Assembly (NCBI GenBank): GCA_030630445.1
Contig: DAOVNC010000102.1
Coordinates: 1 to 9,388, forward strand
DNA length: 9,388 bases
Source of the DNA: Kiritimatiellales bacterium
Lineage (GTDB): Bacteria > Verrucomicrobiota > Kiritimatiellia > Kiritimatiellales > Pontiellaceae
Direction of reading: 5' to 3'
Shown here: piece by piece, positions 1 to 6,106 of the stretch
Position numbering within the stretch: the first letter of the stretch is position 1
Layout: every line of letters starts with the position of its first letter
Made by a program: the position numbers and the translations under genes
Notes under the pieces: generated by a model
Database searches by the model: none
What the model was told of the DNA's origin: nothing
The model's input: the letters and a program-made list of their open reading frames with translations, nothing else

Positions 1-1028
1 ACGAGGCGCGGCATGCGGATGCCGTTCCAGTCGAAGGAGCTGTTGGAGATCGCTTCAAGGAAATCGCCATTGGCAAAGGTGTCGGTCCAGTGACGCTGCC
101 CCTGGAAACCGGAAACAATCGCGTTGTGGCCACGGGCTTCCTCCTTGAACCCCATTTCGTCGAGCCGGTCGCTGCCATACATCAGGTCGCGGGTAATCAG
201 GGCCATCTTGACGGACATCTCCCATTCCTTGTCCAGGTCCTCGCGAGGACGCACCTTGCTGGGTTTGTTGGGATCCTGCCCCTCCTTGCAGTTTTCCTTT
301 GCCCATGCGAGGGCTTTTTCGTACTCGTCCGGGTCGTAGATGCCATCGCGCATGCGCCGGGTGAATTCGGTCAGGTCAACGGCCTCCACGCGCATGCCGA
401 GGTATTCCTCGAAAAAGTTTTGGTCGACGATCGAACCGGCGATGCCCATGGAGCAACCGCCCATGGAGAGGTAGGATTTTCCGCGCATCATCGCAACGGC
501 CAAGCCGGCCTTAACGAAGCGTAGTACCTTTTCGCGCACGTCGGCGGGGACGGTGGCGTCGCCCGCATCCTGCACGTCGCGGCCATAGATTCCAAAGGCG
601 GGAAGCCCCTTTTGGTTGTGGCCCGCCAACACGGCGGCGAGATAGACGGCACCCGGGCGTTCGGTGCCGTTAAAGCCCCAGACAGCCTTTGGGCGCAGCG
701 GGTCCATGTCCATCGTTTCGGAGCCGTAGCACCAGCACGGGGTCACGGTGAGGGAGACGCCGACGTTTTCGCGGTCGAACTTATCCGCACAGGCGGCCGA
801 TTCCGCAACACCGCCGATACAGGTGTCGGCAATCACGCATTCGACCGGGTCGCCATTGGGATACTTTAGGTTTTCGCTAATCAGTTTGGCGGCATTCCTG
901 GCCATGTCCATCACCTGGTCTTCGAGCGATTCGCGCACGCCGCCGTAGCGTCCATCGATGGTTGGGCGGATGCCGACCTTCGGCAATGTGGTGATCCAAG
1001 TGCGGTCTGTTGTATTTAAAGTTGCCAT
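1..1028 (-). CDS. fucI: L-fucose isomerase, N-terminal part (cut by window edge)
   Basis: Converts L-fucose to L-fuculose, the first cytoplasmic step of fucose catabolism; the family is an Mn2+-dependent hexamer and also acts on D-arabinose. The reading frame is open from ATG at 1026-1028 to the window edge (342 codons of about 590 expected). The translation matches E. coli FucI as I remember it almost segment by segment: LPKVGIRPTIDGR near the N-terminus, then VTPCWCYGSETMDMDP, WGFNGTERPGAVYLAA, SMGIAGSIVDQNFFEEYLGM and GFQGQRHWTDTFANGD, ending in SSFDWNGIRMPRL. The family's metal-binding Glu lies a few residues beyond the edge, so catalytic competence cannot be judged. The start is fixed by a strong RBS five bases upstream and agrees with the family N-terminus. 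It is divergent from an AraC-type regulator. Family assignment is very secure. Confidence 0.97.
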   Translation of the reverse strand, partial: MATLNTTDRTWITTLPKVGIRPTIDGRYGGVRESLEDQVMDMARNAAKLISENLKYPNGDPVECVIADTCIGGVAESAACADKFDRENVGVSLTVTPCWCYGSETMDMDPLRPKAVWGFNGTERPGAVYLAAVLAGHNQKGLPAFGIYGRDVQDAGDATVPADVREKVLRFVKAGLAVAMMRGKSYLSMGGCSMGIAGSIVDQNFFEEYLGMRVEAVDLTEFTRRMRDGIYDPDEYEKALAWAKENCKEGQDPNKPSKVRPREDLDKEWEMSVKMALITRDLMYGSDRLDEMGFKEEARGHNAIVSGFQGQRHWTDTFANGDFLEAISNSSFDWNGIRMPRL

Positions 1029-1033
1029 TGCTA

Positions 1034-1040
1034 TCTCCTT
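1034..1040 (-). promoter_or_regulatory. Ribosome binding site of fucI
   Basis: Read on the minus strand, AAGGAGA sits five bases before the fucI ATG. This is a near-perfect Shine-Dalgarno sequence and decides the start codon. Confidence 0.85.
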
Positions 1041-1079
1041 TTTCGATTAGTCCAGCAGTAGACCACGGGCAACGCAGGC

Positions 1080-1108
1080 TTGTCGGTCAGAATTTCGACT
1101 GGTATATT
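1080..1108 (+). promoter_or_regulatory. Candidate sigma-70-type promoter of the AraC-family gene
   Basis: TTGTCG (1080-1085, 4 of 6 to the -35 consensus) and TATATT (1103-1108, 5 of 6 to the -10 consensus) are separated by exactly 17 bases. A start about seven bases after the -10 falls on or next to the ATG at 1115, suggesting a leaderless or nearly leaderless transcript; no Shine-Dalgarno sequence is visible before that ATG. An imperfect operator-like inverted repeat, AGAAT (1089-1093) and ATTCT (1106-1110), overlaps the -10. The 86-bp gap must also hold the fucI promoter, for which I see only a weak minus-strand candidate (TTGCCC, 17 bases, TAATCG). Confidence 0.5.
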
Positions 1109-1114
1109 CTACAC

Positions 1115-2047
1115 ATGCTGAAGGAAATCATTACCTATGGTCGGTTTCGGTGCCGGGAGCTTAGTCCGCACAAGAACCGCGGGCTGGAGATCACCTACGT
1201 GGCCAAAGGCAATCTGGAGTGGATGGTCGAGGGTCGGGCGGAACAGGTTCCGGCGGGGTCGGTTTTTTTCACCCTCCCCTGGCAGGTGCACGGCAGCACC
1301 GAACCGCGCGAGCCCAACAACACCATCTACCACGTCCTCTTCCACCTCGCCAAAGACTACGCCACCCCGCAGCGGCAATTCACCTTTAAGGAGCACTTTG
1401 GCTTCACTCCGCAAGAGACGCGGCAGATCAGCCGCACCCTCTGCTTCGCCGGGCGCCACTGCCACCGCGCCACCCCGGCCATGCGCTGGCTCATGCCCAA
1501 CCTCATTAACGAACTCCAAGGCAACCATGCGCTCTCCGAAGCGCATGCGCTAAGCTACCTGCGCGCCGCCATCGTCGAGCTCGCGCGCATCGTCTCCGGC
1601 GACGCGGTCGACCGCGACACCCATACACCAAGCGAACACCACGCACAAAAGCTGCTTAAACTGCTCGCCGACTCCTGCGGCCAGCAGTGGACGCTCCAAG
1701 CGATGGCGGAGCAGTGCGGCATCCAGCGCACCCAGCTGAGCACCATCGTCCAGAAACTGACCGGCTGTACACCGATGGAATATGTCGGCCGCTTGCGCAT
1801 CGAACGCGCCAAAACCCTCCTGCGCGAATCCGACATGAAGGTCATCGACATCGCCTTTGAATGCGGATTCGGCAGCAGCCAATATTTTGCAAACCTCTTC
1901 CGCCGCACCGTCGGCGCGACGCCATCCAACTATCGAAAGCAAAGCCGCGGCCGCGATGGCAGGAAGCTGGAAGAGCGGAAAAACATTCGGTTCCGCAGCG
2001 AAGCGGAGGAGCGCAGCCGGATTGAGAAGTTCAGTTCCGACCGGTGA
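1115..2047 (+). CDS. AraC-family transcriptional regulator, probable fucose-gene regulator
   Basis: Predicted 310-residue DNA-binding protein. Residues ~15-80 look like the cupin-type sensor domain of AraC proteins (LEITYVAKGNLEWMVEG, then VPAGSVFFTLPWQVHGS). Residues ~178-275 form the double helix-turn-helix: WTLQAMAEQCGIQRTQLS for the first, then RIERAKTLLRESD, VIDIAFECGFGSSQYFANLF and the closing GATPSNYRK. The ATG at 1115 is preferred because it follows a good -10 element; a TTG 105 bases upstream would overlap fucI and add residues unlike the family. Divergent placement beside fucI suggests it senses L-fucose or a product and controls fucI, but the ligand is inferred. After the normal end of the family (about residue 275) come 35 extra charged residues, partly encoded by a dispersed repeat. 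It ends just before a bidirectional terminator. Confidence 0.92.
   Translation: MLKEIITYGRFRCRELSPHKNRGLEITYVAKGNLEWMVEGRAEQVPAGSVFFTLPWQVHGSTEPREPNNTIYHVLFHLAKDYATPQRQFTFKEHFGFTPQETRQISRTLCFAGRHCHRATPAMRWLMPNLINELQGNHALSEAHALSYLRAAIVELARIVSGDAVDRDTHTPSEHHAQKLLKLLADSCGQQWTLQAMAEQCGIQRTQLSTIVQKLTGCTPMEYVGRLRIERAKTLLRESDMKVIDIAFECGFGSSQYFANLFRRTVGATPSNYRKQSRGRDGRKLEERKNIRFRSEAEERSRIEKFSSDR
1992..2007. repeat. Small inverted repeat in the 3' end of the regulator gene
   Basis: TCCGC (1992-1996) pairs with GCGGA (2003-2007) around a six-base loop, inside codons of the extra C-terminal tail. It lies directly upstream of the 26-base dispersed repeat and may be part of the same element. Confidence 0.45.
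2009..2034 (+). repeat. Dispersed repeat, copy A (inside regulator 3' end)
   Basis: This 26-base stretch, starting GAGCGCA and ending GAAGTTCAG, matches 5553-5578 at 23 of 26 positions in the same orientation. Copy A is translated, as part of the regulator's extra C-terminal tail (EERSRIEKF). The differences fall at 2016, 2023 and 2024. It may be a member of a genome-wide short repeat family, but only two copies are in this window. Confidence 0.55.
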
Positions 2048-2048
2048 A

Positions 2049-2063
2049 TTCCAATGGTTGGAA
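2049..2063. repeat. Perfect 6-bp-arm hairpin just after the regulator stop codon
   Basis: TTCCAA, TGG, TTGGAA forms a perfect inverted repeat beginning two bases after the TGA of the AraC-family gene and seven bases before the terminator stem. It has no T-tract of its own. It could be an mRNA 3'-end stabiliser, a protein site or chance. Confidence 0.5.
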
Positions 2064-2069
2064 CATGGA

Positions 2070-2100
2070 AAAGCCGCCCGCGAAGATTCGGGGCGGCTTT
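2070..2100. terminator. Bidirectional rho-independent terminator
   Basis: AAAGCCGCCC (2070-2079) pairs perfectly with GGGCGGCTTT (2091-2100) across an 11-base loop. The A-run on the left and T-run on the right give a U-tract in both directions, as expected between the convergent regulator gene (ending 2047) and the large minus-strand gene (stop at 2119-2121). Confidence 0.88.
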
Positions 2101-2118
2101 GCGTGTGAATTGAAACAC

Positions 2119-5100
2119 CTAGTCCGAGGTGACCTTGTAGAACAATTCAGCCTGGGCGGTGGCAGAGGTAACGGACATTCCACCGCCGTCCCCGACTACG
2201 GTGTCATAAACATTCCAGTTTGGAATGATCAGGTTGCCGTTGGTTTGCACATCGTAGGATTGTCCCAAGGTTGTATCCCACGAGATGATCATGCCGCCAC
2301 CCGCAATGGGGCCGGTAATCACAATTGTGCCAATGGGATACGAGGTCGAAGCCGAAAGAACATCCCCGGAAACCTGGAAGTAGTCCGAGAAGGTGGCGGC
2401 AGTAAGCCCGCTTTCACCGTCGCGGCGCAGCGTACCCGCGTCCCAAAGGGCAATGAAGTCAGCCTCAACCCTGCCGGTCCACGTGAATGTGGAAGCATCG
2501 TCCGTGACGTCGATGAAGCTCGAGTTAACCGCACTTACTGCACCGGTAACCACCAGATCGCCACCGGCCACCGTGATGGTTCCTGCTCCAGTACCCGCAC
2601 CGCCTAGCGTCAGGTCAGCCGCTGTCAGCGTTCCAGCCGGAAGGGTCAGGCGACCGATGGCATTGCTGCCGGTTCCGATGACAACATCGTTCGTTGCAGG
2701 TGAGGTTATCCCCACCAGCACGGTTCCATCGGAACCATCGCCCGTGGCAATTTGCAGAATAGTAGGCGACGCCATGCCGTTGGTGACCGCAAACAGACCC
2801 AGCGATCCGTTGGCAGTGGCCACATAAAGATTACCCAGCAGGGTTCCGTTCGATGCAATGATGCTTCCGTCGGTATTGACGCCCTGGGCAACCTGGGTGC
2901 TCCCTGTCCCCGTCTTGTTCAAGGTGGCAGCAGTGATTCTACCTACGGCATTGCTTTCCAACCCGGCCGAGTTCAGGTACTGACCTGCCGTCAGGGTTCC
3001 GCCGACCGTAAGCGTGCCGACCGAATTGAGCGCGCGCGCCACCCTTACGGTACCGTTCGAAGCATTCTCAAGAACAGTAACGGTTCCGGTGGGAGCACTG
3101 ACCCCGCTGTTCTGGCAAATCGAGAGGATACTCCCACCAGACAGGCTCTTGAGCAGAACCGTTGCATCGGAGCCATTGCCACTCGTGCCTACTTCCATGC
3201 CGGCAGCGGCGGTCACAAGCAGGTTTCCTGCGGTGTAGGTGAGCGAACCCACGGATTGATCGCCCCGCCCTACATTGATGGTCCCCGCAACATGGTCGCC
3301 GGTGACCAGGTCGGCAAGATCCAGCGATGCCGAAGAGCCATCCCCCGAAGCGATGTCTATGGTGTTCGTGAGGATTACGGAAGCGCTGCCCGAAAGAGCC
3401 AGCGAACCGGTTGTACCCGTTCCACCTGCCAACATGAGTCCGAGAATCGTGTGGCTGCCGGCGGTGAGCTCCAGCGGCGAGTTGACCGTAACGGAGCCGA
3501 TGGTTTCATGCAGGCTAAACAGGCCCTTGAGGGAGGCGCCTGTGCCCTCGCCGACGCCAAAGTCGCCGATCGGGCCGCTGACGGAGAAATCGGATGCGGT
3601 GAGATTCTGCGAAGAGCCCGCACCGGTTCCGACAAACAGTCCGTTGGTGGAAGCCAGCACCATGGCGCTGCCTAGCGTTACGGTAGCCGTTGAATCCTGG
3701 CCGGTGGCAATGTTTACCGTATCGCCAACCGTCACGGTGCCGCTACCCATATCGAGCGTACCCACGGAATCCTGCCCCGAGGCGATGGAGAGAACGGCGG
3801 AAGCCACCGAACCATTACTAGCGGTCAACCGCCCGTATGCATTGGAGCTGCTACCGATGGTCAGGTCGCTGTTTCCGGACAAGGTGAACGAAGCCGCATC
3901 CACGGTTCCGGATGCGCTGGTTGCGCCGCCGATCATGGTGGCGTTGTCGAAGCTGAGCGAGCCGGTTCCCATATCGAGTGTTCCGACGGAACCGCTACCC
4001 GTGCCGACATCAAGGCTGTTGCCCGTGATCGCACCCGATCCGGCAACCAGGCTTCCGGAAGCGTTATCGGCAGCACCGACTTGCGTGTTATCGGCATCCG
4101 TGCCCGCCGTGTAGGTTGTCAGATCCAGCGACCCAGACGCACCTGTGGCAACACCAACCTGAGTGCCTTTAACCACGATAAGCGAACCATTCACAACGGA
4201 ACCGCTTTCGCTGTCGACATCTCCCACCTTGATAATGAGCGCGTTTCCAGTGCCGCCGGAAAGGTTGGCGGTCAATCCGGCGTTTACTGTGGCAACCTTT
4301 GCCGCGGTCGGAACGCCATTATCCCAGTTTAGTGAGTTGGCCCAGGTGCCGTCTCCCGATCCGTTGGTAAAATCAGTGCTTTCCTGAGGCGGCAAGAGGG
4401 AAACCTTATCGAAGGTCACCAGGAAATGGTCTGCGAAAGCACCGCTGCTGCTTCCATTGTGACGTAGCGTGCCATCGTTCCACAGGGCAATAAAATCGGC
4501 CTCGGACTTGCCGATCCAGGTCCACGACGCACTGGTGTTGTCCGTCGCGAAATCGATGTAGCGGTCTGGCTGGGCGATGACGGCCACATTGTCGAAAACA
4601 TGGGTCACAAACTGACCGGCGTCGCTGATGGTTACGACAATGTTGGTGTCGTTGGCTGTGGTGGCATAATCCAGGTTGTTGATCGTCAGGCTGCCGGTAC
4701 CGCTGATATTGAAGAAGGTGTTCGCTTCGTCGATGATCCTTGCGGCACCATCGACAACCCCTATGACGGCTGTGCCGCCGGAAACATTGAAGGTGGAGAC
4801 GTTTACCCCGTTGTTGTAGTTGAAGAGCTTGTCGGAATCGAAGGTACCCCCGCTTACATCAACGGTGAATCCGCCCGGAGTTGTGCCCATACCGATAAGA
4901 CCGAGCACGTGGACGGTGCCACCGGAAACCTTGAACGTGGATCCGCCATGCCAGCGCCATGTGGAACCGGAACGCGTGTAGGTTCCGCCCGACTGGATAT
5001 CAAAAATTGACCCGCCAAGCACTTCGTTTTGACCGTAGCCGGTTGAGGCATCGGCGATAGACCCGCCGCTTCCCACAACAATATCCCAGCCACTGATATC

Positions 5101-5268
5101 CACATCGGCGGTCCGGGTGGCAGCAATGCCGATGGTTCCCTGATTTCCGAGGATCGGCATGCCGTTGTCCCAGTTGTTGGTTACGGAAATATCCCCGCTT
5201 GCCGTGATGAACGTAGTTGCTGCTTGCGATGCGACCGCGCCCATGGCGAGGATTGCTGCGACTAACAA
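2119..5268 (-). CDS. Very large secreted repeat protein (predicted beta-solenoid), signal peptide frameshifted
   Basis: Predicted extracellular or cell-surface protein of 1049 residues, rich in G, S, T, A and V, with one cysteine and no membrane anchor. I do not recognise a catalytic domain. Layout: hydrophobic export signal (1-16, cleavage after ASQA); a first TTFITASGD...NWDNGMP unit (18-60) followed by GG-rich beta strands; a first WTWIGKSEADFIALW domain (239-293); a second NWDNGVP unit (298-338); about twenty repeats of 24-27 residues (371-900) with a core like [VI]G.G..S.G.L; a second TFTWTGRVEADFIALW domain (918-970); and a tail (978-1049) ending LFYKVTSD. It resembles the repeat style of T5SS/PEP-CTERM-associated proteins, but I see no autotransporter barrel and no PEP-CTERM anchor. 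The frame can only start at TTG 5266-5268. A better ATG with RBS lies 13 bases upstream in another frame, so a one-base shift is likely. Possible roles: adhesin, glycan binding, surface coat. Confidence 0.85.
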   Translation of the reverse strand: MLVAAILAMGAVASQAATTFITASGDISVTNNWDNGMPILGNQGTIGIAATRTADVDISGWDIVVGSGGSIADASTGYGQNEVLGGSIFDIQSGGTYTRSGSTWRWHGGSTFKVSGGTVHVLGLIGMGTTPGGFTVDVSGGTFDSDKLFNYNNGVNVSTFNVSGGTAVIGVVDGAARIIDEANTFFNISGTGSLTINNLDYATTANDTNIVVTISDAGQFVTHVFDNVAVIAQPDRYIDFATDNTSASWTWIGKSEADFIALWNDGTLRHNGSSSGAFADHFLVTFDKVSLLPPQESTDFTNGSGDGTWANSLNWDNGVPTAAKVATVNAGLTANLSGGTGNALIIKVGDVDSESGSVVNGSLIVVKGTQVGVATGASGSLDLTTYTAGTDADNTQVGAADNASGSLVAGSGAITGNSLDVGTGSGSVGTLDMGTGSLSFDNATMIGGATSASGTVDAASFTLSGNSDLTIGSSSNAYGRLTASNGSVASAVLSIASGQDSVGTLDMGSGTVTVGDTVNIATGQDSTATVTLGSAMVLASTNGLFVGTGAGSSQNLTASDFSVSGPIGDFGVGEGTGASLKGLFSLHETIGSVTVNSPLELTAGSHTILGLMLAGGTGTTGSLALSGSASVILTNTIDIASGDGSSASLDLADLVTGDHVAGTINVGRGDQSVGSLTYTAGNLLVTAAAGMEVGTSGNGSDATVLLKSLSGGSILSICQNSGVSAPTGTVTVLENASNGTVRVARALNSVGTLTVGGTLTAGQYLNSAGLESNAVGRITAATLNKTGTGSTQVAQGVNTDGSIIASNGTLLGNLYVATANGSLGLFAVTNGMASPTILQIATGDGSDGTVLVGITSPATNDVVIGTGSNAIGRLTLPAGTLTAADLTLGGAGTGAGTITVAGGDLVVTGAVSAVNSSFIDVTDDASTFTWTGRVEADFIALWDAGTLRRDGESGLTAATFSDYFQVSGDVLSASTSYPIGTIVITGPIAGGGMIISWDTTLGQSYDVQTNGNLIIPNWNVYDTVVGDGGGMSVTSATAQAELFYKVTSD
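2359..2517 (-). repeat. Second copy of the EADFIALW domain
   Basis: Residues 918-970 (FIDVTDDASTFTWTG..., EADFIALWDAGTLRRDG, SDYFQVSGDVL) are clearly homologous to residues 239-293 of the same protein. Core positions W-T/I-G, EADFIALW, GTLR, G, F-x-D-x-F are shared. This copy closes the long solenoid. Confidence 0.85.
2569..4158 (-). repeat. Array of about twenty 24-27-residue beta-solenoid repeats
   Basis: The core pattern [VI]G.G..S.G.L recurs at residues 371, 397, 421, 446, 471, 495, 520, 546, 572, 613, 639, 666, 693, ~718, 744, 769, 793, 816, 840, 864 and 888. Examples are VGTGSGSVGTLDM, IASGQDSVGTLDM and IGTGSNAIGRLTL. The period is that of one beta-solenoid turn. One irregular longer unit lies at about 572-613. 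Units are diverged at the DNA level, so this looks like an old array rather than a recent tandem expansion. Confidence 0.8.
4390..4554 (-). repeat. First copy of the EADFIALW domain
   Basis: Residues 239-293 (YIDFATDNTSASWTWIG, EADFIALWNDGTLRHNG, FADHFLVTFDKV) match residues 918-970. This copy closes the shorter first module and is followed at once by a second NWDNG unit (residues 298-338) that repeats the protein's N-terminal unit (18-60). Confidence 0.85.
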
Positions 5269-5287
5269 TAGTTTTCTTCATTTTCCA

Positions 5288-5294
5288 CTCCCTT
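5288..5294 (-). promoter_or_regulatory. Ribosome binding site pointing to an out-of-frame ATG
   Basis: On the minus strand AAGGGAG lies six bases before ATG 5279-5281. That ATG starts Met-Lys-Lys, the normal beginning of a Sec signal peptide, but in a different frame from the 1049-residue protein. It is the best evidence that the true start is 5281 and that a base has been gained in the A-run at 5272-5275. Confidence 0.7.
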
Positions 5295-5387
5295 TTAGTA
5301 TGTAAACTTCCACATTTTACGCACATGCTAGATCCCCCTGCATGATGCCTGACAAATGAAACAGTGTGGCTTAAACCCCGCACAGCG

Positions 5388-5417
5388 TCTATACACTTTC
5401 ATCTAAAAATCTATACA
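5388..5417. repeat. Direct repeat TCTATACA, two copies 22 bases apart
   Basis: TCTATACA occurs at 5388-5395 and 5410-5417. A 22-base spacing puts both on the same face of the helix (about two turns), the usual geometry of a regulator's tandem sites. It lies about 107 bases upstream of the large gene's start and about 255 upstream of gspI. Confidence 0.4.
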
Positions 5418-5552
5418 TAATTTGTACCATCCGACCCCGCAGCGCCAGTTAACCTGAGGAATTGACACGAATGGCACTTTATTTCGATCCGTGAAAAAGG
5501 CATTCCACCCCTGCATCCGCATCCGGCGGCTCGCAGGACTCCATCCGCACCA

Positions 5553-5578
5553 GAGCGCATCCGGATCAAGAAGTTCAG
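5553..5578 (+). repeat. Dispersed repeat, copy B (intergenic)
   Basis: Matches 2009-2034 at 23 of 26 positions, same orientation, but lies in non-coding DNA. Mismatches are at 5560, 5567 and 5568. The flanks are not clearly alignable, so the conserved unit may be short, or this copy may be decayed. Confidence 0.55.
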
Positions 5579-5671
5579 CGCTGGCTGATATGCACGCATC
5601 CGACGCAATAAAAAGCGGGGCATGTTTGTCTTTATTAAACGCGCGCATATTGGGAACATCGCCACCGACAC

Positions 5672-6082
5672 ATGAAAAATAGATTTACATCCAGAAAGGG
5701 CATGACGCTCATTGAAGTAATGATCGCCCTGGTCATCATTACCGTCGGCGTCTCTTCGATGATGGTGGCGATGTCGCGCTGCCTTGCGGTGGTGCGCACA
5801 GCGCGCAACCGCGAGGTTTCCCGCGGCCTGTTGCGCAGAGTGGATATCGAAAACCCCATCGACCGGAATACCATCGCGGAAACCACGGAATCCGGCGACT
5901 TCGAGGATGTGGATGGATATACATGGAGCCGGAACATCCTGCTGGTCGACGAAGAGGAGCGCCCGGGACTGTTTATCGTGATCTCGCGCGTCCAGTGGTC
6001 GGAACGCGGCCGCGACACGTTCGAGGAGATCACCACCTACAACTATGCGCCGGAGTCGGAAAGCGTTACGAGGGAGCTTTGA
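5672..6082 (+). CDS. gspI: Type II secretion minor pseudopilin, GspI-like
   Basis: Predicted 136-residue minor pseudopilin of the T2SS. A short basic leader (MKNRFTSRKG) is followed by a prepilin-peptidase site after G10 and the type IV pilin-like helix MTLIEVMIALVIITVGVSSM, with Glu at +5 of the mature protein. The size, short C-terminal domain and position directly before a GspJ-like and a GspK-like gene support GspI. In the family it joins J, K and H in a complex at the pseudopilus tip. The next in-frame codon upstream is blocked by a stop before any other start. No Shine-Dalgarno sequence is visible before the ATG. It is the first gene of the run; no gspG or gspH lies upstream. PilV-type minor pilin is the alternative name. 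Confidence 0.85.
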   Translation: MKNRFTSRKGMTLIEVMIALVIITVGVSSMMVAMSRCLAVVRTARNREVSRGLLRRVDIENPIDRNTIAETTESGDFEDVDGYTWSRNILLVDEEERPGLFIVISRVQWSERGRDTFEEITTYNYAPESESVTREL

Positions 6083-6106
6083 AAGCTGAAACTTGAAAAC
6101 AACCAT

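Larger units (their letters stand above)
5282..5671. other. Intergenic region between the large secreted protein and the gsp operon
   Basis: These 390 bases should carry the divergent promoters of both flanking units. I see no gene I can support: open frames here lack an RBS and family-like sequence. Visible structure is an 8-base direct repeat (5388-5395 and 5410-5417), an AT-rich patch around 5400-5425, a GC-rich segment at about 5510-5580 with several GCATCCG motifs, and dispersed-repeat copy B (5553-5578). A weak -10-like TAAAAT lies on the minus strand upstream of the large gene, without a convincing -35. No strong promoter or RBS is visible ahead of the gspI start. Confidence 0.6.

Noticed and set aside
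90..524. Plus-strand open frame of 144 codons opposite fucI
   Set aside because: Antisense shadow of a clearly conserved enzyme gene; no RBS or family-like sequence.
1010..1114. Upstream TTG start for the AraC-family gene
   Set aside because: Would overlap fucI, lacks an RBS, precedes the likely promoter and adds residues unlike the family N-terminus.
2211..2227. Palindrome CATTCCA-GTT-TGGAATG
   Set aside because: Lies inside codons of the large protein (PNWNV region) with no flanking U-tract; most likely chance.
2752..4114. Long plus-strand open frames opposite the repeat protein
   Set aside because: Periodic Gly/Ser/Thr-rich coding sequence suppresses stops on the opposite strand; the translations look random and have no start signals.
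2569..4158. CRISPR or satellite array suggested by the periodic DNA
   Set aside because: The period is in the protein; DNA units are diverged and codon-phased, with no constant repeat and variable spacer pattern.
5403..5648. Minus-strand open frame of 81 codons in the intergenic region
   Set aside because: No recognisable domain and no RBS, and it runs through the repeat-bearing segment; not supportable as a gene.
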